Source of the DNA: MAG-121220-bin8 sp964433845
GTDB lineage: Bacteria; Bacteroidota; Bacteroidia; Flavobacteriales; Flavobacteriaceae
DNA: 25,915 bases
NCBI GenBank assembly: GCA_964433845.1
Contig: CAYSTA010000024.1
Coordinates: forward strand, 1-25,915
Direction of reading: 5' to 3'
The number at the start of each line of letters is the position of its first letter. Position 1 is the stretch's first letter. The notes beneath the pieces are model-generated. The model ran no database searches, had not been told where the DNA came from, and was given only the letters and a program-made list of their open reading frames with translations. The translations under genes were made by a program, and so were the position numbers. Positions 16,956 to 24,044 of this stretch are shown here, piece after piece.

Positions 16956-16974
16956 TATTTATTACCGATAGTTT

Positions 16975-17005
16975 TTTGTTATATCAATAACAAATATTAC
17001 ATTTA
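16975..17005 (+). promoter_or_regulatory. Probable promoter of the aromatic operon, overlapped by a perfect inverted repeat
   Basis: TTTG at 16975-16978, a 19-base spacer and TACATTTA at 16998-17005 (seven of eight bases of TAnnTTTG). Transcription would start about 17009-17013, so the leader ORF at 17014 would be leaderless or nearly so. TTTGTTAT (16975-16982) and ATAACAAA (16987-16994) form an exact 8-bp inverted repeat across the -33 box and spacer, a place where a repressor could bind. The repeat has no T-run after it, so it is unlikely to be the terminator of the upstream gene. Confidence 0.4.
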
Positions 17006-17013
17006 CAGAAGTT

Positions 17014-17100
17014 ATGTTTAATACAAGATTATCTTTTTATTCTGAAAAGTTTTATTTCTTCTTCTATTTTGGAGCTGAAAAAGGACTTTCATATATATAA
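17014..17100 (+). CDS. Phe/Tyr-rich leader peptide of the aromatic amino acid operon attenuator
   Basis: A 28-codon ORF (ATG 17014, TAA 17098) in front of prephenate dehydratase. Of its residues 7 are Phe and 4 are Tyr, including an unbroken run of seven, FYFFFYF (residues 13-19, bases 17050-17070), and an earlier FY pair (8-9). This is the composition of attenuation leader peptides such as enterobacterial PheL. Ribosomes lacking charged tRNA-Phe or tRNA-Tyr would stall in the run; otherwise they would reach the stop. The ORF's 3' part contains AGGACT (17082-17087), complementary to the terminator's 5' arm. The leader lacks a Shine-Dalgarno sequence, normal for this phylum. No homolog search was possible; the assignment rests on composition, position and the paired structures. 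Confidence 0.85.
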   Translation: MFNTRLSFYSEKFYFFFYFGAEKGLSYI

Positions 17101-17130
17101 GATTTTTTTAAATATATAATTTATAGTCCT
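17082..17130 (+). promoter_or_regulatory. Candidate antiterminator stem of the Phe/Tyr attenuator
   Basis: AGGACT (17082-17087), inside the last codons of the leader ORF, is exactly complementary to AGTCCT (17125-17130), the 5' arm of the terminator. TATATAT (17092-17098) can pair with ATATATA (17112-17118) inside the same structure, so the hairpin would have a 6-bp outer stem, a small internal loop and a 7-bp inner stem. It excludes the terminator. A ribosome stalled at 17050-17065 leaves it free to form; a ribosome at the stop codon (17098) would cover AGGACT. CTTTTT (17033-17038) could pair with AAAAAG (17078-17083) as a weak competing stem when the leader is not translated. Confidence 0.7.
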
Positions 17131-17152
17131 GATTTTTCAGGACTTTTTTTTT
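17125..17152 (+). terminator. Intrinsic terminator (attenuator) just upstream of pheA
   Basis: AGTCCTGA (17125-17132) and TCAGGACT (17137-17144) form a perfect 8-bp stem with a TTTT loop, followed by a run of nine T (17144-17152). It is the best-formed terminator in the window and ends 8 bases before the pheA ATG, 25 bases after the leader stop. A terminator there makes sense only if it is conditional. Confidence 0.9.
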
Positions 17153-17160
17153 AATATAAT

Positions 17161-17982
17161 ATGAGCAAAGTAGCAATTCAAGGAATTAAGGGGTCTTACC
17201 ATCATCAGGTAGCAATGGATTTTTTTGGAAAACAAATAGAAATAGCAGAATTTATGTCTTTTGATGAATTAGTTAATTCAATAATAAATAATAAAAGTGA
17301 AATGGGAGTTATTGCAATTGAAAATTCAATTGCAGGATCAATAATTCCAAACTATGCATTGATTGATAATTCTAATTTAAAAATTATAGGTGAACATTAT
17401 ATTAATATTAACCATCAATTAATGGCCCTTCCAGGATCAAAAATTAAAGATCTAGATGTAGTAGCTTCTCATCCTATGGCTCTTTTACAATGTAAAGAGT
17501 TCTTTAAAAAACATTCCAAAATTACATTAGTTGAAGATAAAGATACTGCTGAAGTAGCTTATAGAATTCAAAGAGATAAAATTAATAATATGGGTGCAAT
17601 TGCTAGTGTTGAAGCTTCTAAAATTTATGAATTAGAAATATTAAGTGAAAATATTCAAACAATAAAGAATAATGAAACCAGGTTTGTAATTGTTTCTAAA
17701 AATCTATTAGAAAATGATTCTAAATCTGATAAAGCATCTCTGAAATTTGTACTAAGTCATAAAACAGGTAGTTTGTCTTCAGTTTTAGAAATTCTAAAAG
17801 ATTGTAATTTAAATTTGACAAAAATTCAATCTCTTCCTATTGTAGAAACTCCTTGGAAGTATTCTTTTTTTGTTGATACAACTTTTAATTCTATAGATTA
17901 TTTAAATAAAGCATTACGATTAATGGATGAAAAATCAGAATTTCTTAAAGTCTTAGGAATTTATCAAAATAAAATTAGATGA
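17161..17982 (+). CDS. pheA: Prephenate dehydratase
   Basis: Converts prephenate to phenylpyruvate, the Phe-specific step. The 273-residue, monofunctional protein has the two-lobed dehydratase domain (1-180; VAIQGIKGSYHH, IAIENSIAGSI, ASHPMALLQC) with the catalytic NETRF motif (171-175), and a C-terminal ACT domain (about 192-270). In the ACT domain the Phe-sensing motifs GALV and ESRP of well-studied enzymes read GSLS (203-206) and QSLP (223-226), so feedback inhibition by Phe may be weak or different. First structural gene after the Phe/Tyr attenuator; its stop overlaps the aminotransferase start (ATGA). Confidence 0.95.
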   Translation: MSKVAIQGIKGSYHHQVAMDFFGKQIEIAEFMSFDELVNSIINNKSEMGVIAIENSIAGSIIPNYALIDNSNLKIIGEHYININHQLMALPGSKIKDLDVVASHPMALLQCKEFFKKHSKITLVEDKDTAEVAYRIQRDKINNMGAIASVEASKIYELEILSENIQTIKNNETRFVIVSKNLLENDSKSDKASLKFVLSHKTGSLSSVLEILKDCNLNLTKIQSLPIVETPWKYSFFVDTTFNSIDYLNKALRLMDEKSEFLKVLGIYQNKIR

Positions 17983-19127
17983 TTAAAGGTTCAAACAGAT
18001 TAAATACAGTTTCAGAATACTATTTTTCAAAAAAATTAAGAGAAGTATCTGCTTTACAAGATTCAGCACAGCCTGTCATTAATATGGGAATAGGTAGTCC
18101 TGATTTATTTCCATCTAAAGAAATAATTAAAACTTTGAAGAAAAGTTTAGATCATAAAAATGCTCATAAATATCAGAGCTATCAAGGCTTACTAGAATTG
18201 CGTAATGCTATCTCTAAATTTTATTACAAATTTTTTAAAGTAAAATTAAATCCTGAAAATGAAGTTTTACCATTAATTGGATCTAAAGAAGGAATTATGC
18301 ATATTTCTTTAGCATTTTTAAATCCAGGTGATGAGGTATTAATACCAAATCCGGGATATCCTACATATTTATCAGTTACTAAATTAGTTGAGGCACATCC
18401 TCTTTTTTATGATTTATCAAAAGAAAATAATTGGTTTCCTAATCTAGATGATTTAGAGAAGAAAGACTTGTCAAAAGTCAAAATTATGTGGGTTAATTAT
18501 CCTCATATGCCTACGGGTTCTTCTGCAACTTTGAAACAATTTGATGAACTAGTTATTTTTGCAAGAAAAAACAATATTTTGCTAGTAAATGACAATCCAT
18601 ATAGTTTTATTTTAAACAATGATTTTATAAGTCTATTATCTGTCAAAGGCTCAATAGAAAATTGTATGGAACTAAATTCTTTGAGCAAATCTTTTAATCT
18701 TTCGGGATGGAGAATTGGAATGCTATTAGGCTCTAAAAAAAATATTTCTAGAGTTTTAAAAGTTAAAAGTAATATGGATTCAGGAATGTTTTATGGTATT
18801 CAAAAAGGAGCTATAGAGGCACTTAATTCTGATATAAATTGGTTTAAAAAATTAAATACTATTTATAATAAAAGAAGAGAACTAGTTTGGGAATTAGCAT
18901 CTATTTTGAATTGTAAATTTGAGAATGATTCTAAGGGATTGTTTGTATGGGCTAAACTTCCTAAGGGGATTAAGGATTCTAAAAGCTTTATAGATAAGTT
19001 ATTAATTGATAAAAAAATATTTATTGCTCCTGGTGCAATTTTTGGTTCAAATGGAGAGGGTTATATAAGATTTTCTTTATGTGTTAAAGAAAATGAAATT
19101 AGAGAAGCTATTAAAAGATGTAAATAA
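17979..19127 (+). CDS. PLP-dependent class I/II aminotransferase (probable aromatic or aspartate/prephenate type)
   Basis: A 382-residue fold-type I aminotransferase. Visible are the substrate region INMGIGSPDLFPS (34-46), PNPGYPTY (123-130), NDNPYSF (204-210) and the PLP lysine in SLSKSFNLSGWRIG (Lys237). The motif that is usually (H/N)NPTG reads YPHMPTG (174-180): Met178 stands where an Asn normally contacts the PLP ring oxygen. Placed between prephenate dehydratase and prephenate dehydrogenase, with four- and one-base overlaps, it probably transaminates phenylpyruvate and 4-hydroxyphenylpyruvate, or prephenate. The sequence family is close to LL-diaminopimelate/aspartate aminotransferases, so the substrate is inferred from context. 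Confidence 0.9.
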   Translation: MIKGSNRLNTVSEYYFSKKLREVSALQDSAQPVINMGIGSPDLFPSKEIIKTLKKSLDHKNAHKYQSYQGLLELRNAISKFYYKFFKVKLNPENEVLPLIGSKEGIMHISLAFLNPGDEVLIPNPGYPTYLSVTKLVEAHPLFYDLSKENNWFPNLDDLEKKDLSKVKIMWVNYPHMPTGSSATLKQFDELVIFARKNNILLVNDNPYSFILNNDFISLLSVKGSIENCMELNSLSKSFNLSGWRIGMLLGSKKNISRVLKVKSNMDSGMFYGIQKGAIEALNSDINWFKKLNTIYNKRRELVWELASILNCKFENDSKGLFVWAKLPKGIKDSKSFIDKLLIDKKIFIAPGAIFGSNGEGYIRFSLCVKENEIREAIKRCK

Positions 19128-19978
19128 TGAAAATAGGAATTGTAGGATTAGGTTTAATGGGGGGTTCTTTTGCTTTAGATATAAAATCAGTTTACCCAAA
19201 ATCTAGGATTTTTGGTTCAGATATTTCTAAAAAAAATCAAGAGCGTGCTATTGAATTAGAGTTAATAGATGAAGTTATTGATTTGCATGAATTTCATGAG
19301 ATGGATATAATTCTTGTTTCCATTCCAGTTGATAAGTCTATTTATGTTATATCAAAAATTTTAGATATAATAAATAAAAAAACATTGGTTTTTGACGTGG
19401 GCTCTACAAAAGATGCTATTTGTAGTGCATTAAACAATCATCCTAGTAGAGGAAATTTTTTAGCTTCTCACCCAATGGCTGGCACTGAGTTTTCAGGTCC
19501 TGATGCTGCTTTAAAAGGATTATATATTAATAAGACAAATATAATTTGTGAAATAGATAAAACAGATATAAAAATCAGACATAAAGCACTAGAAATATTT
19601 AAGTTATTAAACATGAATGTCATATATATGGATCCAAAGCCTCACGATGTTCATGTAGCTTATGTATCGCATTTATCTCATATAAGTTCTTTTATGCTTG
19701 GTAAGACTGTAATTGAAAAAGAAAAAAATGAGAAAAATATTTTTGATTTAGCTGGAAGTGGTTTTGAATCTACTGTAAGGTTGGCCAAGAGTTCACCAGA
19801 AACATGGACACCAATTTTTTTACAGAACAAAAAAAATATAGTTTTGGCTATAGAAGAATATATTTCAAATTTAAAAAGTTTAAAAAAAATAATTGAAGAA
19901 AATGATGAAACAAATTTATCTTCTGTCTTAAATAATACAAATAGGATAAAAGAAATTTTAAATAAATATAATACGTGA
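19127..19978 (+). CDS. tyrA: Prephenate dehydrogenase
   Basis: Oxidative decarboxylation of prephenate to 4-hydroxyphenylpyruvate, the Tyr-specific step. The 283-residue protein has an N-terminal Rossmann NAD(P) motif GLGLMG (7-12), DVGSTK in the dinucleotide domain, the substrate-binding SHPMAGTEFSG, and the helical C-terminal domain with HVAYVSHLSHISSFML and AGSGFESTVRLAKSSPETW. No chorismate mutase or ACT domain is fused to it. The start shares one base with the preceding stop (TAATG). Confidence 0.94.
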   Translation: MKIGIVGLGLMGGSFALDIKSVYPKSRIFGSDISKKNQERAIELELIDEVIDLHEFHEMDIILVSIPVDKSIYVISKILDIINKKTLVFDVGSTKDAICSALNNHPSRGNFLASHPMAGTEFSGPDAALKGLYINKTNIICEIDKTDIKIRHKALEIFKLLNMNVIYMDPKPHDVHVAYVSHLSHISSFMLGKTVIEKEKNEKNIFDLAGSGFESTVRLAKSSPETWTPIFLQNKKNIVLAIEEYISNLKSLKKIIEENDETNLSSVLNNTNRIKEILNKYNT

Positions 19979-19980
19979 AA

Positions 19981-21063
19981 ATGGAAAATAATAAAGAAAT
20001 GAAAAACTGGCTAAATGCATTGAAATTAAACCATCCTTTGGTTATTGCTGGTCCGTGTAGTGCAGAAACAGAAGATCAAGTTTTAAAAATTGCACATGAT
20101 TTAAAAAATTCGGATGTTTCAGTTTATAGAGCTGGAATTTGGAAACCTAGGACTAGACCAGGAATGTTTGAAGGAGTAGGTGCAATTGGATTAAAGTGGT
20201 TAGAAAAAGTAAAAAAGGAAACAGGTCTTTTGACAGCTACTGAAGTTGCAAATGCAAATCATGTAAAACTCGCTATAGAACATAATATAGATGTTTTATG
20301 GATTGGTGCAAGGTCTACAGTAAGTCCATTTATTGTTCAAGAAATTGCAGATGCCTTAAATGGTACAGACAAAATTGTTTTAGTTAAAAACCCAATAAAT
20401 CCAGATTTATCTTTATGGCTTGGAGGTATTGAAAGATTAAACTCTGCAAATATTAAAAATCTTGGAGTTATACATCGAGGATTTTCAACTTATGAACAAA
20501 CTAAATATAGAAATAATCCTGAATGGCAATTGCCTATTGAATTACAAAATAGATTTCCTGATCTTCCTTTGATTTGTGATCCTTCTCATATTTCAGGAAG
20601 AAGAGATATATTACAAGATGTTTCTCAAACTGCACTTGATTTAAACTTTGATGGATTAATGATAGAAACTCATATTAATCCTGATAAAGCTTGGAGTGAT
20701 GCAGCTCAACAAATTAAACCTGAAGTTCTTATTAAAATGATGGATGATTTAAAAATGAGAAAAGTTACTAATGAAGAAGTAGATTTTAAAAATAGTTTAA
20801 ATACTTTAAGGACTCAAATAGATGTAATTGATCAGGGTTTATTGGATACTCTTGGAAAAAGAATGAAAGTTGCAATTGAAATAGGTAATCTTAAAAAGAA
20901 AAAAAATGTTGCGGTATTGCAAACTAAAAGATGGAATGAAATTTTAGGTAAAATGATTTTAGAAGGTGAAGTAAAGGGCCTTAGTGAGGAATTTATTTTA
21001 AGGATGTTTAAAGCTATTCACCAAGAATCAATTAATCATCAGAAAAAAGTTATAAATAGTTAA
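19981..21063 (+). CDS. Bifunctional 3-deoxy-7-phosphoheptulonate synthase / chorismate mutase type II
   Basis: The fused enzyme covers the first step of the shikimate pathway (PEP + erythrose-4-phosphate to DAHP) and chorismate to prephenate. Residues about 1-260 are a DAHP synthase: VIAGPCSAETEDQ, YRAGIWKPRTRPGMFEG, IGARSTVSPF, VLVKNPINPD, CDPSHISGRRD and GLMIETHINPDKAWSDA. Residues about 270-355 are an AroQ-type chorismate mutase: LRTQIDVIDQGLLDTLGKRMKVAIEIGNLK. In fusions of this kind the mutase can act as regulatory domain for the synthase. An in-frame GTG at 19975 overlaps the tyrA stop (GTGA) and adds two residues; I chose ATG 19981. It feeds both TyrA and PheA in the same operon. Confidence 0.94.
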   Translation: MENNKEMKNWLNALKLNHPLVIAGPCSAETEDQVLKIAHDLKNSDVSVYRAGIWKPRTRPGMFEGVGAIGLKWLEKVKKETGLLTATEVANANHVKLAIEHNIDVLWIGARSTVSPFIVQEIADALNGTDKIVLVKNPINPDLSLWLGGIERLNSANIKNLGVIHRGFSTYEQTKYRNNPEWQLPIELQNRFPDLPLICDPSHISGRRDILQDVSQTALDLNFDGLMIETHINPDKAWSDAAQQIKPEVLIKMMDDLKMRKVTNEEVDFKNSLNTLRTQIDVIDQGLLDTLGKRMKVAIEIGNLKKKKNVAVLQTKRWNEILGKMILEGEVKGLSEEFILRMFKAIHQESINHQKKVINS

Positions 21064-21066
21064 TTT

Positions 21067-22005
21067 ATGAGGGGAATAGTTTATAAATCTACTGGAAATT
21101 TGTATTCGGTTCATACGGATTCAAAAGAGGTTTATAAATGCAATATTAAAGGAAAATTTAGATCCTTAGGAATTAAAAGTACAAATCCTATTGCTGTTGG
21201 AGATCAAGTTAATTTTGAAATTATAAACAAGGAAGACTTCACTGGAGTTATAAATAAGATTGAAAATAGAAAAAACTATATTGTTAGAAAATCTGTTAAC
21301 CTTTCTAAATTTTCTCATATAATAGCTTCTAATATCGATTGTTGTTTTTTATTTATTACTCCCAGTAATCCGTTAACTTCATCCATATTTATAGATAGAA
21401 TTTTAGTTGCTACTAAATCTTTTGGAATTAATACTGTTATTTTATTCAGTAAAACAGATATATATTCTAAAAAGGATATAAACTACATTAATAGTTTACG
21501 AAGTATATATTCTAAAATAGGATATAAATGTGTAGATGTTTCAGTTTTAAAAGAAATTAATATTGATAAAATTATTGAAATAATGAAGCATAAAATTTCA
21601 ATTTTTACAGGTCATAGCGGAGTAGGAAAATCTAGTTTACTAAACTTATTAGATCCAACTTTAAACATTAAAACGGCTAAGGTTTCTAAACAAAATGAAC
21701 AAGGAAGACATACAACAACTTATGCAGAAATGTATGATCTAAATTTTGGAGGCAAAATTATTGATAGTCCTGGAATAAAGGGTTTTGGATTAATTGATAT
21801 TGAAAAAAATGAGTTAGGGGGATATTTTTCAGAATTTACATTATTACAAGATGATTGTAAATTTAATAACTGCCTTCATGAAAAAGAACCAAAATGTGCC
21901 GTAAAAGAAGCAGTAGTTAATGGTTTGATTTCTGAATCAAGATATAAAAGCTATCTAAGTTTGTTAATTAATGAGGATAAAAGCTTTAGAACAGACAATA
22001 AATAA
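21067..22005 (+). CDS. rsgA: Ribosome small subunit-dependent GTPase A (RsgA)
   Basis: A circularly permuted GTPase that checks late 30S assembly. The 312-residue protein has an N-terminal OB-like domain (1-75), then G4, G1, G2 and G3 in permuted order: FSKTDIY (127-133), GHSGVGKSS (182-190), GRHTTT (213-218) and DSPGIKGFG (233-241). A C-terminal zinc site follows: Cys264, Cys269, His271, Cys277. The guanine-specificity motif NKxD reads SKTD, an Asn to Ser change. It starts four bases after the DAHP synthase gene, so it should be made from the aromatic operon transcript. Confidence 0.95.
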   Translation: MRGIVYKSTGNLYSVHTDSKEVYKCNIKGKFRSLGIKSTNPIAVGDQVNFEIINKEDFTGVINKIENRKNYIVRKSVNLSKFSHIIASNIDCCFLFITPSNPLTSSIFIDRILVATKSFGINTVILFSKTDIYSKKDINYINSLRSIYSKIGYKCVDVSVLKEINIDKIIEIMKHKISIFTGHSGVGKSSLLNLLDPTLNIKTAKVSKQNEQGRHTTTYAEMYDLNFGGKIIDSPGIKGFGLIDIEKNELGGYFSEFTLLQDDCKFNNCLHEKEPKCAVKEAVVNGLISESRYKSYLSLLINEDKSFRTDNK

Positions 22006-22006
22006 A

Positions 22007-22459
22007 ATGAGAGTAATTATTCAAAGAGTTAAAAAAGCTAGTGTTGAAGTGGAGAATTCTATAGTATCTTCTATTAAGCAAGGGATAGTAGTTTTACTAG
22101 GAATTGAAAATGATGATAATGAAAATGATATAGAATGGTTAACTAATAAAATTTCACAATTGAGAATTTTTAATGATAATAATAGTATAATGAATAAATC
22201 AATTATTGATATTAATGGGGATATTATCATTATAAGTCAATTTACTTTACATGCTTTAACTAAAAAAGGGAATAGACCTTCCTATATTAAAGCTGCTAAA
22301 TCAGAATATGCTAAAAAAATGTACAGTAAATTTTTAACTTCATTTGAAAAAAAAATTAATAAAAAACCCGGATCGGGAATTTTTGGAGCAGACATGCTTG
22401 TTAAAATTGAAAATGATGGTCCAGTAACGATTTTTATCGATTCAAAAAATAAAGAATAA
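22007..22459 (+). CDS. dtd: D-aminoacyl-tRNA deacylase (Dtd)
   Basis: Hydrolyses D-amino acids such as D-Tyr from mischarged tRNA. From ATG 22007 it is 150 residues, the family's length, beginning MRVIIQRV; an upstream in-frame ATG at 21971 lies within rsgA and adds an unconserved 12 residues. The two active-site motifs are present: SQFTLHALTKKGNRPS and the Gly-cisPro motif NDGPVT near the C-terminus. One base separates it from the rsgA stop. Confidence 0.95.
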   Translation: MRVIIQRVKKASVEVENSIVSSIKQGIVVLLGIENDDNENDIEWLTNKISQLRIFNDNNSIMNKSIIDINGDIIIISQFTLHALTKKGNRPSYIKAAKSEYAKKMYSKFLTSFEKKINKKPGSGIFGADMLVKIENDGPVTIFIDSKNKE

Positions 22460-22465
22460 AAAATT

Positions 22466-22792
22466 ATGGAATTAAAAAAAATACAAAAAAAAGTTGATGT
22501 TTGGATAAAAGAACATGGAGTTCGTTATTTTAATCCTCTTACTAATATGGCTCAACTTTCTGAAGAAGTTGGAGAAGTAGCAAGAATAATATCTAGAAGA
22601 TATGGAGAACAATCAGAAAAAGAATCAGATCAAAATAAAGATTTAGCTGAAGAATTATCAGACGTTTTATTTGTAGTATTATGTTTAGCTAATCAAACAG
22701 GTTGTGATTTAGAAAAAGCCTTTAATGAAAAATTAAAATTTAAAACAAAAAGAGATCACAAAAGACACCAAAACAACTTAAAATTAAAATAA
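22466..22792 (+). CDS. MazG-like nucleotide pyrophosphohydrolase
   Basis: A 108-residue all-alpha NTP pyrophosphohydrolase of the MazG superfamily. The magnesium-binding pattern is intact: EEVGE (33-37) followed by EELSD (62-66), i.e. ExxE and ExxD. It is a single-domain form with a basic C-terminus (KTKRDHKRHQNNLKLK). Such proteins hydrolyse (d)NTPs to monophosphates; the substrate here is unknown. It sits between dtd and aroA with gaps of six and four bases, typical of one transcript. Confidence 0.88.
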   Translation: MELKKIQKKVDVWIKEHGVRYFNPLTNMAQLSEEVGEVARIISRRYGEQSEKESDQNKDLAEELSDVLFVVLCLANQTGCDLEKAFNEKLKFKTKRDHKRHQNNLKLK

Positions 22793-22796
22793 CAAA

Positions 22797-24032
22797 ATGG
22801 CGTTTTTAGTTGAACATTCAAATAACGAAATTAAAACTTCCTTAAAAATTTCTGGTTCAAAAAGCGAGTCTAATAGATTACTTATTTTAAAACATCTTTT
22901 CAAAAACATTGAAATTGAAAACTTGTCAGATTCTGATGATACAAATATTTTAAAGAATATTTTGAGAGAACCATCAGAGAAGATAAATGTTCATCATGCC
23001 GGGACAGCGATGCGTTTTTTAACTGCTTTTTTTTCAATTCAAGAAAATGAATATCATGAAATTTCAGGTTCGGAAAGGATGCATAATAGACCAATAAAAA
23101 TATTGGTTGATGCTCTTAATTATCTTGGTGCAGATATTAGATATATTAAAAAAATAGGATTTCCGCCTATTAAAATAATTGGAAAAAAAATAAATAAATT
23201 TAGTGTTTCTTTAGAATCAAATATTAGTAGTCAATATATCTCAGCGTTACTTTTAATAGCACCATCCTTAGAAAAGGGTTTGCAAGTTAATTTAAAAGGC
23301 AAAATTATTTCCAAACCTTATTTAAAAATGACTTTAGCTTTGTTAGAAACAATTGGAATAAAGACTTCTTTTAATAATAATAAGATTACTGTAAGCCCGA
23401 TTCATAATTCAAAACCTGTTGTTTATAATGTTGAATCTGATTGGAGTTCATTATCTTATTTTTATAGTATAGTTGCATTATCAAAAAATTCTACTTTAAG
23501 AATTGGCAATTATTATTCCAATTCTATTCAAGGTGATATAAATTTAATCAAGATATATAATGATTTAGGGGTTGTCAGTTCTTTTGAGAATAATACTTTA
23601 TGTTTAAAAAAGGATAATAATTATAAACTTCCAAAAAAAGTTATTTTAAACCTGAATGATAATCCAGATTTAGCTCAAACAATAGTTGTTTCTTGTTTTG
23701 GATTAGGTTTACCATGTGATTTATATGGATTAAAAACTCTCAAAATAAAGGAAACGGATAGATTATTAGCATTAAAAGAAGAGTTGGTTAAGTTGGGTGG
23801 AAATATTTTCGTAACTAATGATAGCCTACATTTAAAAAAATCAAAAGAATTTAAAAGTAATATTTGTATAGATACATATAATGATCATAGGATGGCAATG
23901 GCATTTGCTCCTTTAGGTATTATAAGACCTATTATAATTAATGATCCTGAGGTTGTTTCTAAATCTTTCCCTTCTTATTGGCAAGCTTTAAAAAAATTAA
24001 ATTTTAAAATATCAGAGTACAATAGGAATTAA
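22797..24032 (+). CDS. aroA: 3-phosphoshikimate 1-carboxyvinyltransferase (EPSP synthase)
   Basis: Transfers enolpyruvyl from PEP to shikimate-3-phosphate, the sixth shikimate step. The 411-residue protein has SGSKSESNR (19-27), AGTAMRFLTA (68-77), SERMHNRPI, the SSQYISALL loop, LKIKETDRL, DTYNDHRMAMA and SFPSYWQAL near the end. It is somewhat shorter than the about 427-residue E. coli enzyme, and the motif usually NAGT reads HAGT (His67), as I recall for Bacteroidota. It closes the run that begins with pheA; the attenuator could thus govern this step as well. Confidence 0.94.
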   Translation: MAFLVEHSNNEIKTSLKISGSKSESNRLLILKHLFKNIEIENLSDSDDTNILKNILREPSEKINVHHAGTAMRFLTAFFSIQENEYHEISGSERMHNRPIKILVDALNYLGADIRYIKKIGFPPIKIIGKKINKFSVSLESNISSQYISALLLIAPSLEKGLQVNLKGKIISKPYLKMTLALLETIGIKTSFNNNKITVSPIHNSKPVVYNVESDWSSLSYFYSIVALSKNSTLRIGNYYSNSIQGDINLIKIYNDLGVVSSFENNTLCLKKDNNYKLPKKVILNLNDNPDLAQTIVVSCFGLGLPCDLYGLKTLKIKETDRLLALKEELVKLGGNIFVTNDSLHLKKSKEFKSNICIDTYNDHRMAMAFAPLGIIRPIIINDPEVVSKSFPSYWQALKKLNFKISEYNRN

Positions 24033-24044
24033 ATTCAAATAAAC

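Noticed and set aside
16975..16994. Terminator of the DUF6588-like gene
   Set aside because: The inverted repeat has only A/T pairs plus one G:C and no T-run on the plus strand; it overlaps promoter-like elements instead.
16956..17160. T-box, riboswitch or other small RNA upstream of pheA
   Set aside because: No T-box sequence or conserved riboswitch core was recognised, whereas the coding, aromatic-rich leader with paired switch elements explains the structure fully.
21971..22006. ATG start for dtd inside rsgA
   Set aside because: The extra 12 residues come from the out-of-frame end of rsgA; Dtd proteins begin at the MRVIIQRV of 22007.
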